Positions 14,083-21,900 of a stretch of DNA of 28,318 bases are shown piece after piece. Location of the stretch: NCBI GenBank assembly GCA_035552095.1, contig DASZMA010000139.1, positions 1 through 28,318 of the forward strand, in the 5' to 3' direction. The position numbers and the translations under genes were made by a program. The notes under the pieces are model-generated. The model was not told the origin of the DNA. It searched no databases and saw nothing but the letters and a program-made list of their open reading frames with translations. This DNA comes from Bog-473 sp035552095. GTDB taxonomy: Bacteria; Actinomycetota; Acidimicrobiia; Acidimicrobiales; RAAP-2. Positions within the stretch are counted from its first letter, which is position 1, and the number at the start of each line of letters is the position of its first letter.

Positions 14083-15725
14083 TGGAGAACCACCTCGAGT
14101 CGATTAAGGAGGCCGCCGAGAGCCTCGAAGAGATGGAACCCTCCCGCCTCCGCGTCGTGGCCACCCTGGCCGTGATCCTGGTCACCGCGGCCACCGTGGT
14201 GGCCACCGTCCTGGCCGCCGTGGCATCGAACAACGGGGCGATCGCCCAACGCCAGCGCCAGGAGGCCCAGGCCCATGCCACGGCCGACAGCCTGTTGGCC
14301 GCTCAGCAGAGCACGGCCGCGGCCCAGCAGCGCGACGACACCACCGAGGCGGAGTGGCGCAGCCTGCTCTTCGACCAGGTGGCCACCAACGCCACCGACC
14401 CCATCGTGGCCGCGCAGCTGCGCGCCGAGGCGGCGGCGGTCCAGACACAGGAGAAGGCGTTGGCCCGGGCCGAGCCCTCGACCACGGGTCGGTTCACGCT
14501 GTACCAGGACAAGGCGGAGATACCAGCCACCAAGGACGAGCAGACGGCCGAGGCCTACGCCATCGCGAGCTCAGGGTGGATCGGCCAGGAGGCCGGCGAC
14601 CTGGCCACCATCAGCATCTTCGCCGTGGCCCTCTTCCTCCTCGGCCTGGCCCTGACCCTGTCCAGTCGCCGGTCGGCGTCCAGCTTCGTCGGCCTGGCCC
14701 TGGCCCTGCTGCTGGTCGGCGCCGTGCGCCTCCTCATCTCCGGCCTCGGTACCGTCCCCTCACCCTCGACCACGGCCATCGGGCTCTACGTCCAGGGCAC
14801 CCAACAGATCGACCGTCTGGAGAACGACAACCTGACGCACCACCAGTACGGCGTCCTGGCCCAGCAGGCCGAGGCGAGCCTCAAGCGCGCCCTGGCCATC
14901 AATCCCACCTACGCCGTGGCCTGGGAGGCGTTGGGGAACCTGACCTTCCAGGTGAGCACCGGCCGGGCGCAGTACGGGCCGGCCATCACCGACCTGCGCA
15001 ACGCCATCTCCTTCGGCCACCCCTTCCCGTCCCTCTACAACGATGTGGGCTATCTGCAGACCCTCAGCCGGGACGTGCCGGGGGCCATGACGACGCTGCG
15101 CCAAGCCCTGGCGCTCGACCCCACCAACGTGATCACGTTGGCCTCACTGGCCGAGGCCCGGGTGGTGGCCGGCGATCTGAACGGGGCCAACACCTACCTG
15201 GCCCGGGCGCTGCACAACGTGGCCCACTACGGTCCCGAGTACCAGTTGACCTACTTCGAGAGCTTCCGGCTAGACCGGGACAACGTGGCCCAGGTCGCCT
15301 CCCGCCGCCTGGTCAACGCGTTCTGGACCGAGGTGAAGAACGCCGAGGTCAGCCTCACCCTCTCGGGTCAACCCACCCCCGGATCGGCCCACGGGGCCCA
15401 GGTGACCAACGTGGCGGTGACCGCCCTGGACGGCGCGGCCGGCCAGCACGGCGGCTCCACGGTGAGCTTCGACTACCGGGGACTCAAGAAGGGCGACATC
15501 GTCTCCGCCCGCTGGTACCTCTACGACGACATTTACGAGCCGGCCGCTTCGTCGACCGCCTTGCGAGTGCCCCGTGACCTGGCGGCCGGCACCGGCTCCC
15601 AGGCCGCCTTCTCGGGTGTGAGCCCGCTGCTGGCCCCGGGCGTCCCCCAGACCCTGGAGATCTTCATCAACGGGGTCCACGTCACGTCCTACGACTACAC
15701 GCCTCCCGGGACCCCGGTCAATTAG
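14082..15725 (+). CDS. Membrane protein with TPR repeats
   Basis: This 547-residue protein starts with an acidic helix, a first membrane segment (about 25-49), and an Ala/Gln-rich soluble region of about 120 residues likely to form a coiled coil. Two membrane helices follow (about 173-193 and 200-221). The next part contains TPR-like repeats: around 263-287 (LKRALAINPTYAVAWEALG) and 335-377 (LRQALALDPTNVITLASLAEA with a second repeat). A C-terminal domain of about 120 residues, beta-rich in character, ends in ...DYTPPGTPVN. TPRs normally scaffold protein complexes. Topology suggests that TPRs and C-terminal domain are on one side of the membrane, but which side is unclear. It is encoded with the smaller membrane protein just upstream and is convergent with the zinc-ribbon gene. 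Confidence 0.75.
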   Translation: MENHLESIKEAAESLEEMEPSRLRVVATLAVILVTAATVVATVLAAVASNNGAIAQRQRQEAQAHATADSLLAAQQSTAAAQQRDDTTEAEWRSLLFDQVATNATDPIVAAQLRAEAAAVQTQEKALARAEPSTTGRFTLYQDKAEIPATKDEQTAEAYAIASSGWIGQEAGDLATISIFAVALFLLGLALTLSSRRSASSFVGLALALLLVGAVRLLISGLGTVPSPSTTAIGLYVQGTQQIDRLENDNLTHHQYGVLAQQAEASLKRALAINPTYAVAWEALGNLTFQVSTGRAQYGPAITDLRNAISFGHPFPSLYNDVGYLQTLSRDVPGAMTTLRQALALDPTNVITLASLAEARVVAGDLNGANTYLARALHNVAHYGPEYQLTYFESFRLDRDNVAQVASRRLVNAFWTEVKNAEVSLTLSGQPTPGSAHGAQVTNVAVTALDGAAGQHGGSTVSFDYRGLKKGDIVSARWYLYDDIYEPAASSTALRVPRDLAAGTGSQAAFSGVSPLLAPGVPQTLEIFINGVHVTSYDYTPPGTPVN

Positions 15726-15733
15726 GTGGCCCG

Positions 15734-15748
15734 GCCCGGACCCCGGGC
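15734..15748. terminator. Short GC hairpin between convergent genes
   Basis: GCCCGG (15734-15739) and CCGGGC (15743-15748) form a perfect 6-bp stem with a 3-nt loop in the 26-bp gap between convergent stops. There is no T-run. It could help terminate both transcripts, but such short GC repeats also occur by chance here. Confidence 0.3.
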
Positions 15749-15751
15749 GGC

Positions 15752-17740
15752 TCAGCCGTGCTGTACCGGCGGGAACGCAATGCTGTTGACCACGGGGTCG
15801 GCCACGTAGGCCGCGGCCACGTTGGCCGGCGACGGGTGACCGTCCCAGAACGGCGACTTGGGGGTGACCGGCGCCAGGAGCTTCCCTTCGGCGATCACCG
15901 AGATGGCGAAGCCATCGCGGATCGCCGTCATCACAATGAGACGGGTCGTGCCCGTGCTCCCATCCGAACTGGGGTTCTGCACGTTGAACGCCTCCCCGTA
16001 CCCGGGCACGTACCCCACCATGGCGCCGGGCACGTGGTAGGCCACCTGCGCCCCCGGCGCGATCTGATCGACGATCTTCTGCACGATGCTCTGGGCGTCG
16101 GTGTTCCGCGCCGGTCCCCCGACCACCTGGATCTGCGCCGTGGCCCCGCTGGTGAGGACGTAACTGAGCGTCAACCCGGTGGCGTCCGTTTTGGACACCG
16201 GATTGCCCGTGAACTGCTGGTAGCGCAGCGAGTACCCCTGGTGGTTGGCGTAGCGCACCCCGTTCTGCACCGGCGTGCCCACGGCGTCCTCCGCGCCCCC
16301 ACGCGTCCCCACCGGGGGGCCCTGGCAGGTAAGCGGCCGGCATGGCGCGGGTGGTCCCGGGGGGGCGACCACCGCGATGACCGCGAAGATGAGGGTCACC
16401 ACGCCGAGCCCCAACGCCAGCAGGAGCACCATGCGGCGATGCCCGGGCCGATGATGGTGCGCCGCGGCCGGTATCTCGGAGAAGCCGATCTTTACGCCCG
16501 GCTCGCCCGGCGGGGCCGCCGGCCAGGGGATGCCGGCAGCAGGGGTACCTTCGGCCGCCGGCCACGGCGCGGGGTGGTGCAGTCGATGGGCCCGGGACAG
16601 GGCGCGCTCGGCCACGCCACAGTGGGGACAGAACAGCATCCGGGGCACCAGGTGGTTGCAGTGCGAACACACCATCGGGGGACCGATGGCCACGTGCTGC
16701 GCCTCGTGCAGCAGAACGTGATGGATGCCGACGCGGACCAGGATGATGGAGACGGCAATGGCCACCAGGTGCACCACCACGACCACCAAGCTGGGCAGGA
16801 ACGAGATGTCGCAGAAGCCGAGACCGATCTGAATGAGGAGGGCCACCCCCAACGCCAGTAGGGCGGACGACAGCCAGCGGCCTCGGGCGGCCGTCGGTCG
16901 CGTGCCGGTGGTAGCCCAGAAGGCCGCCCCGACCAGGCCGGTGGTGAGCGCGCTGACCAGAGGCACGCTGACCCCGTGCAGGATGGCCTGGGTGAACACC
17001 AGGTTGAAGGGCTGGTGGACCAATTGCCCGTTGCTGAGCCACGGGGCCATCAGCGTGATGGTGGCCGCCATGGTGAACCCCAGCGCGCCACTGGCCCCGG
17101 CGGCGAAGCCATCGAGCGATTCGCGGGGTCCGCGCTGCACCGACCACACCAGCAGCATCGGGACCGCCATCAGGAGTTGGCCCAGGCCGGGCACGAGAAC
17201 GGCCGCCACCAGCGCATGGGTCCCGGTGAGGCTGGTCCCGATCAGGGGCAGCAGCGCCTGGTCCACGTAATTGCTGCCGAGAATGGCCCAGCCCGCGCCC
17301 AGGCCCGCCCCCACGACGAGGCAGGTCAGCGTCGGCCCGATGAAACTCCCCTCGTAGGGGTCGACCTCCCAGATGTAGAGCAGGAAGAGGAGCGGCACCC
17401 CCAACGCGCAGAGCGCGATGAGCGGGGCGTCCGCCCCGATGAGGGCAAAGACGACAATCAGGCTGACGATGAGACCCAGCGCCAACCGGAACGGCGCCTT
17501 GGCCCGGCACGACAGCTGAGGGAAGAGCGCGGTCACGGTCGAGAGGTGGATCACCGGCTCGTCGGGGAAGGCCGAGAACGCGTGCAGGCGTTGGGCGGCC
17601 TGGAACTCCTCGAAGCTGAGATTGGCCCCACAGGCGCCACAGAAGCGGGCATCGGGCACCACCACGTTGCAGTGCGGGCAGGTGATGGTGGCCAAGACCG
17701 GGGGTTCGTCCGGCTCGTCCGGCGGCGGCGTGGTGGTCAT
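15752..17740 (-). CDS. Zinc-ribbon, PrsW-like multi-pass protein with exported C-terminal domain
   Basis: The N-terminus of this 662-residue protein is a zinc ribbon (Cys21, Cys24, Cys34, Cys37). A block of about eight membrane helices follows. Within it, VPGLGQLLMAVPMLL (about 178-192), GPRESLDGFAAGASGALGF (about 201-219) and a His-containing helix (LHGVSVPLVSALTTGLVG, about 252-270) line up with the three conserved regions of the PrsW intramembrane protease family. The catalytic EExxK of that family reads GQxxM here, so it is probably not a protease. A second zinc ribbon (CSHC...CPHC) is near 358-376. A further membrane helix (about 437-460) precedes an extracytoplasmic domain of about 190 residues of unknown type. 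ATG 17740 is 1 nt after the S53 peptidase stop, with GGAGGG 8 nt upstream, so the two are co-expressed. Confidence 0.75.
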   Translation of the reverse strand: MTTTPPPDEPDEPPVLATITCPHCNVVVPDARFCGACGANLSFEEFQAAQRLHAFSAFPDEPVIHLSTVTALFPQLSCRAKAPFRLALGLIVSLIVVFALIGADAPLIALCALGVPLLFLLYIWEVDPYEGSFIGPTLTCLVVGAGLGAGWAILGSNYVDQALLPLIGTSLTGTHALVAAVLVPGLGQLLMAVPMLLVWSVQRGPRESLDGFAAGASGALGFTMAATITLMAPWLSNGQLVHQPFNLVFTQAILHGVSVPLVSALTTGLVGAAFWATTGTRPTAARGRWLSSALLALGVALLIQIGLGFCDISFLPSLVVVVVHLVAIAVSIILVRVGIHHVLLHEAQHVAIGPPMVCSHCNHLVPRMLFCPHCGVAERALSRAHRLHHPAPWPAAEGTPAAGIPWPAAPPGEPGVKIGFSEIPAAAHHHRPGHRRMVLLLALGLGVVTLIFAVIAVVAPPGPPAPCRPLTCQGPPVGTRGGAEDAVGTPVQNGVRYANHQGYSLRYQQFTGNPVSKTDATGLTLSYVLTSGATAQIQVVGGPARNTDAQSIVQKIVDQIAPGAQVAYHVPGAMVGYVPGYGEAFNVQNPSSDGSTGTTRLIVMTAIRDGFAISVIAEGKLLAPVTPKSPFWDGHPSPANVAAAYVADPVVNSIAFPPVQHG

Positions 17741-17741
17741 C

Positions 17742-19334
17742 TCACGTCCCTCCCCCGGCCAGATCCTGGGCGATGTGCCAGACGTCGGGCGAGCCCAGCC
17801 CGGTCACCATGTCATAGCCCGGGGTGGCCGCGGCTACGTCGTTCCCGCCGGTGGTGATGTCATGGAAGGGGGCGAACGGCGGCTTCCCGTTGGCCAGGCC
17901 GTACAGGGTGGGGTTGAAGAACCCGACGCCCGGGCGACCGGCGGCCCGGAGGTACTGGTCGATCAGCACGGTGCTGGCGGCCCAGATCGGGGTGGCCAGC
18001 GAGGTCCCTCCACCCAGGCGGTTATGCCCGTCCACCAGGATCAGGTTGCCCGTCGCCGGGTCGGCGTCGGCCGCCACGTCGGGTACCTGGCGCCCGTGGC
18101 CCCGGTCGAGTTGCCCGCCGGTGCCCACGCCGGTCTGCCACTTGGGTCGGGTGAAGCCCTGCGAGACGCCCCCGCCGGCGCCTTGGGAGAGGAGGGGCTC
18201 CGACCAGGTGGTCTCGCCCACCCAGTCCCCACCGCTCGTCGTGCTCAGCGAGGTGCCCCCGACGCCGGTCACGTTGGGGAGGGCGGCCGGCTCCACCACG
18301 CCGATGAAGGACGATCGGGGCGGCTTGCCGCCGTCGTTGGGTGGGGTGCAGTCCAGGCCGCCCGAGTCACCACTGGAGGCGAAGACCGTCGACCCCGTCG
18401 TCTCGAGCGTGGCTACGGCGGCGTTCATCGCCTTGACATCACTCTCGTTGAAGTCCCCTCCGGTCTCGCAGAACCCCAGGCTGATGCTGACGGCGGCCCC
18501 GGGCCAGCGCGTGCCGACGGTGGCCAGGGCGGTCGCCAGCACGGTGGCGACGGAGCCGGTGCGGGCCACCCGCCCCGACGCGATGTCGTCGTACACCAAG
18601 GTGGCATCGGGCGCGATCTCATGCACGGTTTCGAGGTCCATGGGCGTCTCGTCGCCCTGGCCCGGGTTCTGGCCCACGTCCTGCACGTTGAAGGCCGGCA
18701 GGTGCTGGGACTGGGCGAAGGCGGCCAGATCACTGGCCCGATAGCCGTCCGACTCGAAGAACACCACCGTCTGGCCCTGGCCGTTCATGCCGGCGGCCTG
18801 GAGCGGGGCGATGTCGTAGGCCTGGACCAACTCGGTGGTGGTCAGGCCGTTGGCCGGGACGTCCTCCCGGGTGGGCGAGGTGTAGGAGCGGATGGCCCCG
18901 ATGCCGGCCACCTCCCCACAGGTCCAGCCGGGGACACGGGCCGGCCCCGTGGCGGCGTAGACGACCCGGCCCGACGGTGTCCGGTAGTCGTGCACCGCGA
19001 CGTCGAAGTCGCGCTCGACGGCCCGCGCCGGCCCATCGACGGCGGCCCAGCGCTGGCCGGCCGTCCACTGCACCGACAGGCCGGCCGGGGTGGCGTGCGC
19101 CACCAAACAGTCGGGGCGGAGCGGGGCGTGGAGCAGGACCACGAAGCTGACGTCCCGGGCCCGGGACTCACCGAGGTCGGCGCCCGGGACGCGGGCCGCG
19201 AGACCCGGCACCGGGGCACGGTGCGCCGCCGCGCCCGCGGCCGGGACGACCAGCAGCACCGAGCAGGCCACGGCCAGGGCGCCGACGAAGAGTCCGGTGG
19301 CGCCACCTGTCCCGCCTTTAGTGCCCAACGCCAT
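17742..19334 (-). CDS. Secreted S53 family peptidase (sedolisin)
   Basis: This 530-residue preproprotein starts with a signal peptide (about 1-36, hydrophobic core GLFVGALAVACSVLLVV). A short activation prodomain of about 110 residues follows, including VERDFDVAVHDYRTPSGR, which matches prokumamolisin domains. The catalytic residues are Glu229 and Asp233 (ETPMD), the oxyanion Asp323 (SSGDSGG) and Ser445 (GGTSLATP). The spacings of 4, 90 and 122 are close to those of sedolisin. The calcium-binding C-terminal GYDMVTGLGSPD is present. It is a serine-carboxyl endopeptidase, and the family usually acts in acid conditions. ATG 19334 is the best start; the upstream extension is Arg-rich and lacks signal-peptide character. 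It is first in a two-gene unit with the zinc-ribbon protein, a possible partner or substrate. Confidence 0.93.
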   Translation of the reverse strand: MALGTKGGTGGATGLFVGALAVACSVLLVVPAAGAAAHRAPVPGLAARVPGADLGESRARDVSFVVLLHAPLRPDCLVAHATPAGLSVQWTAGQRWAAVDGPARAVERDFDVAVHDYRTPSGRVVYAATGPARVPGWTCGEVAGIGAIRSYTSPTREDVPANGLTTTELVQAYDIAPLQAAGMNGQGQTVVFFESDGYRASDLAAFAQSQHLPAFNVQDVGQNPGQGDETPMDLETVHEIAPDATLVYDDIASGRVARTGSVATVLATALATVGTRWPGAAVSISLGFCETGGDFNESDVKAMNAAVATLETTGSTVFASSGDSGGLDCTPPNDGGKPPRSSFIGVVEPAALPNVTGVGGTSLSTTSGGDWVGETTWSEPLLSQGAGGGVSQGFTRPKWQTGVGTGGQLDRGHGRQVPDVAADADPATGNLILVDGHNRLGGGTSLATPIWAASTVLIDQYLRAAGRPGVGFFNPTLYGLANGKPPFAPFHDITTGGNDVAAATPGYDMVTGLGSPDVWHIAQDLAGGGT

Positions 19335-19390
19335 CCTTCCGCCCTCAGCGCGTCGACGTCGACCGATCCGGTCCTGGTCGCGACGACGGC

Positions 19391-19396
19391 ACAGTA
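19391..19396 (-). promoter_or_regulatory. Candidate -10 box for the S53 peptidase operon
   Basis: On the minus strand TACTGT (19396-19391) fits TANNNT in a relatively AT-rich patch. Transcription would begin near 19384, giving a leader of about 50 nt to ATG 19334. A TTGCCC lies about 19 bp upstream as a poor -35. Confidence 0.35.
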
Positions 19397-19447
19397 TCTT
19401 TCCGCAATCTGAGAGGGGCAAAGCGCGTCGCTCCCGGCGGCGCCGGA

Positions 19448-19467
19448 ACCTGACACGAGAGTCAGGT
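19448..19467. promoter_or_regulatory. Perfect 7-bp-arm inverted repeat, candidate operator
   Basis: ACCTGAC (19448-19454) and GTCAGGT (19461-19467) are exact inverted copies separated by 6 bp. The element is just upstream of the -10 at 19475 in the divergent region between the S53 peptidase and SRPBCC genes. Its size and position suit a dimeric repressor or activator site. No regulator gene is next to it. Confidence 0.5.
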
Positions 19468-19474
19468 CCAGCGT

Positions 19475-19480
19475 TATGGT
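19475..19480 (+). promoter_or_regulatory. -10 box for leaderless SRPBCC operon
   Basis: TATGGT fits TANNNT and lies exactly 6 nt before GTG 19487. No Shine-Dalgarno sequence precedes the GTG. Confidence 0.5.
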
Positions 19481-19486
19481 GGGCCG

Positions 19487-19987
19487 GTGCAGGAACATCA
19501 CTACTTCGTCGACATTGAGGCCACGCCTGACGAGCTCTGGAAGCTCTTCTGGTTCCGGGCGCCCAAGTCGCAGTCCGGTGACGTGACCATCGAGATCCTC
19601 CATCGGGGCGACGACATCGGCAACGGACTGGTCCGCCACTGCACCTTCCGGGTGCCCCGCTACCTGCTCTCGGGCGGCCGGGGCCAGTCCTGGGAGTGGC
19701 TGACCGAGGTCACGCCCAAGGTTTCGTGGAAGTACAACGCCATCGGGCGCCCGCTGTGGTCAGAGGCCGAAGGCCGCACCCGGCTGGAGGACCTGGGCGG
19801 CGGCCAGACCAGGGTCCACTTCTCCGAGACCTACCACGCTTTCAACCCGATCATGCGGCTGCTCTTCGAGAAGCGGGTACACACGTTCATCTCCAAGGAC
19901 AACGATCAGCTCATTAAGGACTCGCTGACCAACGGTGTGCAGTACCTGCGGGCCGCCCGGGCCAAGGCCAACCCAGCAGCCGAGTGA
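19487..19987 (+). CDS. SRPBCC (START-like) family protein
   Basis: This 166-residue soluble protein begins with the usual SRPBCC opening, a strand followed by a helix (HYFVDIEATPDELWKLFW). The pattern of strands is then GDDIGNGLVRHCTFRVP, SWEWLTEVTPKVSWKYNAIG, and QTRVHFSETYHAFNP. A long C-terminal helix follows. Such folds make a deep hydrophobic pocket for lipids, polyketides or sterols and act as binding proteins, cyclases or hydrolases. The substrate is unknown. Its stop overlaps the next start as GTGA, so the amidohydrolase-like protein is made in step with it. GTG 19487 is chosen because of the leaderless-type -10 box. Confidence 0.82.
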   Translation: MQEHHYFVDIEATPDELWKLFWFRAPKSQSGDVTIEILHRGDDIGNGLVRHCTFRVPRYLLSGGRGQSWEWLTEVTPKVSWKYNAIGRPLWSEAEGRTRLEDLGGGQTRVHFSETYHAFNPIMRLLFEKRVHTFISKDNDQLIKDSLTNGVQYLRAARAKANPAAE

Positions 19988-20799
19988 GCGTCGTCGACCT
20001 CTGGGTCAACGCGCTGACCGGGTCGGCGGCCGAGGCCTTCCTGGGCCAATCCGGCAACGAAGGGATCCCCGACTTCCTGGGTGGCGACCTCACCGCCGCC
20101 TCCACGCTGGCCAAGCTCATCGCCACCATGGACACCTGTGGGGTCGACCTCGGGGTCATCGCGGCCGGGATCGCCGCGCCCGACACCGAGGCGCTGCTGG
20201 AGCAGGTGGCGGCGCATGACGATCGGCTCTGCGTGGCCCTGGTGGCGGACCGGGCGGAGCGCCCGGTGGCGCAGTCCATCCGCCTGCGCGCCCTGGCGCA
20301 ACACCCCTCGGTGGCGCTCGTCCGCATTACACCGCTGGTGCAGCAGTTCCCCCTCAACGACAAGCTCTACTACCCGATCTACACCGTGTGCGGCGAGCTG
20401 GGCCTGCCGGTCTCCATCAACGTCGGCGTCCCCGGTCCCCGCGTGCGGTCGGCCTGCCAGCATCCCCAGCTCCTCGAAGACGTGCTCATCGACTTCCGGG
20501 GCTTGACCGTCATCGGCGCCCACATGGGCCATCCCTTCGAGACCCTCCTCACCCAGTACATGCTCAAGTGGCCCGACCTCTACCTGTCCAACTCGGCCTA
20601 CCTGGCCCAGTACATGGACCCGGACCTGGTCGCCTTCATGGGCTCCTCCCGCGGCATCGGCCGCGTGCTCTACGCCTCCGACCACCCGTTCCTGCCGATG
20701 GAACGGGCTACCTCGGCGGCCCGGGCCCTGCCGCTCTCGCCGGCCGCCATGGATGCCTTCATGGGGGGCACGGCGGAACGGCTGCTTCGCCGGCCCTGA
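19984..20799 (+). CDS. Amidohydrolase-2-like TIM-barrel protein lacking the HxH motif
   Basis: This 271-residue protein resembles the amidohydrolase-2 (ACMSD-like) group: strands DLGVIAAG and LPVSINVGVPG, then GLTVIGAHMGHP with the conserved metal His, and YASDHPFLP with the conserved Asp. At the N-terminus, where the family has DxHxH, this protein reads VVDLWVNA, so both first metal ligands are missing (Trp and Asn instead). It may therefore be metal-free, bind one metal, or be a non-catalytic homologue. The start is GTG 19984, coupled to the SRPBCC gene by a 4-nt overlap. The pair may act on one substrate. Confidence 0.8.
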   Translation: MSVVDLWVNALTGSAAEAFLGQSGNEGIPDFLGGDLTAASTLAKLIATMDTCGVDLGVIAAGIAAPDTEALLEQVAAHDDRLCVALVADRAERPVAQSIRLRALAQHPSVALVRITPLVQQFPLNDKLYYPIYTVCGELGLPVSINVGVPGPRVRSACQHPQLLEDVLIDFRGLTVIGAHMGHPFETLLTQYMLKWPDLYLSNSAYLAQYMDPDLVAFMGSSRGIGRVLYASDHPFLPMERATSAARALPLSPAAMDAFMGGTAERLLRRP

Positions 20800-20812
20800 G
20801 GGAGGCAGCACT

Positions 20813-21364
20813 ATGCGAAAACTGATCGAAGTGACCCACGTCTCGCTCGGCGGGGAGATCGCCGCGCTCGACCAGTGGGCCTTCCCCTATCTCAACCAGG
20901 AGCACCACGACTACGCCTCAGGTCAGCTGTCCGGCGCCGATGCCCTGCTGCTCGGGCGGGTGACGTATGAAGGACTCGCCGCGGCGTACCCGACCATGAC
21001 CGGCGGCGATACCGCACCGAACGACTTCATCAATCGGATGAACGCCATCCCCAAGTACGTGGCCTCCACGACCCTTACCGAGGCCACCTGGAACGCGACG
21101 GTCATCGCCGGCGATGTCGCCTCGTTCGTCGCTGACCTCAAGCAGCAGCCCGGGGGCACCATCATCAAGTACGGCAACGGTCCGCTCGATGTGACGTTGA
21201 TGGCACACGGCCTCATTGACGAGTTCCACCTTCTGCTCACCCCGGTCGCCGTCGGGCGGGGCCAGCACATGTTCGAGCACATCGACGGTGCGCCGGCCCT
21301 GCAGCTGGCCGACGTGACCCGGTTCAGCAACGGTGTCCTGGTACTCGTCTACACCCCGACCTGA
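20813..21364 (+). CDS. Dihydrofolate reductase/RibD C-terminal domain family protein
   Basis: This 183-residue protein has the RibD_C/DHFR-like fold: the N-terminal MRKLIEVTHVSLGG strand, the central ADALLLGRVTYEGLAAAYP motif, GGTIIKYGNGPLDVTLMAHGLIDEFHLLLTPV near the middle of the domain, and a final strand VLVLVYTP. Members are NADPH-dependent reductases or riboflavin-pathway-related; stand-alone proteins of this type in actinobacteria are of unknown substrate and should not be called folA. The start ATG 20813 has GAGGGAGG (20798-20805) 7 nt upstream; a longer in-frame start at 20753 lies inside the previous gene. It is the third gene of the SRPBCC operon, 13 nt after the amidohydrolase stop. 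Confidence 0.85.
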   Translation: MRKLIEVTHVSLGGEIAALDQWAFPYLNQEHHDYASGQLSGADALLLGRVTYEGLAAAYPTMTGGDTAPNDFINRMNAIPKYVASTTLTEATWNATVIAGDVASFVADLKQQPGGTIIKYGNGPLDVTLMAHGLIDEFHLLLTPVAVGRGQHMFEHIDGAPALQLADVTRFSNGVLVLVYTPT

Positions 21365-21396
21365 TGATGTTGATGCCCATGGCGTCGGGTACGCCG

Positions 21397-21402
21397 TAGC
21401 AT
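21397..21402 (+). promoter_or_regulatory. -10 box for leaderless DUF664 gene
   Basis: TAGCAT fits TANNNT and lies 6 nt before ATG 21409. This gives the gene its own promoter apart from the upstream operon. Confidence 0.45.
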
Positions 21403-21408
21403 CCCACC

Positions 21409-21885
21409 ATGACGGACGTGCGGCCGCCCCGGCTCGTCGGCAGCGAGCGCGCCACGCTGACGACGCTCCTGCAGTTCCAGCGTGAGTCCCTGGTCCGCAA
21501 GGTGAGCGGGGTCAGCGAAGCGGGCGCCCGGTGGACCTCGGTCGGCAGTGGCACCACGCTCCTCTGGCTCGTGAAGCACATGGCGGGGGCCGAATCGCTC
21601 TGGGTGGTGCGTCGCTTTGCCGGGCTCGACCGCGAGCTGCCTGACGAAACCGTCTACCCACAGGACACGGTCGAATCCGCTCTGGGCTCGTACCAAGCGG
21701 TCTGGCCGCCGGTCGACGCCATCATTGCGGCTGCTCCTGACCTGGGTGAGGTGTGTCGATCCCTCGGCGCCGATCCGCCGGTCAATCTCCGCTGGGTGCT
21801 CGGGCACCTGCTTGAAGAGACCGCCCGCCACGCCGGACATGCCGACATCTTGCGCGAATTGGTCGACGGGACCACCGGCCGCTAA
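21409..21885 (+). CDS. DinB/DUF664 family protein
   Basis: This 158-residue four-helix-bundle protein shows the DUF664 pattern: LTTLLQFQRESLVRKVSGVSE, TTLLWLVKHMAGAESLWV with the first metal His, and a C-terminal VLGHLLEETARHAGHADILREL with two further His residues. In actinobacteria this group includes mycothiol-dependent enzymes, probably zinc-binding thiol transferases. Function here is unassigned but detoxification of an electrophile with mycothiol is plausible. It has its own leaderless-type promoter, and it is convergent with the ankyrin gene, with 15 nt between stops. Confidence 0.88.
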   Translation: MTDVRPPRLVGSERATLTTLLQFQRESLVRKVSGVSEAGARWTSVGSGTTLLWLVKHMAGAESLWVVRRFAGLDRELPDETVYPQDTVESALGSYQAVWPPVDAIIAAAPDLGEVCRSLGADPPVNLRWVLGHLLEETARHAGHADILRELVDGTTGR

Positions 21886-21900
21886 CGGCCCGGGCGCCGC

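Noticed and set aside
15270..17510. 746-residue minus-strand open frame across the TPR and zinc-ribbon genes
   Set aside because: It overlaps both true genes in a different frame, shows low-complexity Arg/Gly/Pro composition and has no domain.
17742..19334. Classification of the protease as S8 subtilisin
   Set aside because: There is no Asp/His pair in the S8 motif context. The ExxxD, SGDSG and GTSxATP set with sedolisin-like spacing fits S53.
17622..19412. 596-residue plus-strand open frame opposite the S53 peptidase
   Set aside because: The minus strand has all sedolisin motifs and a signal peptide. The plus frame is a Gly/Arg/His-rich GC shadow.
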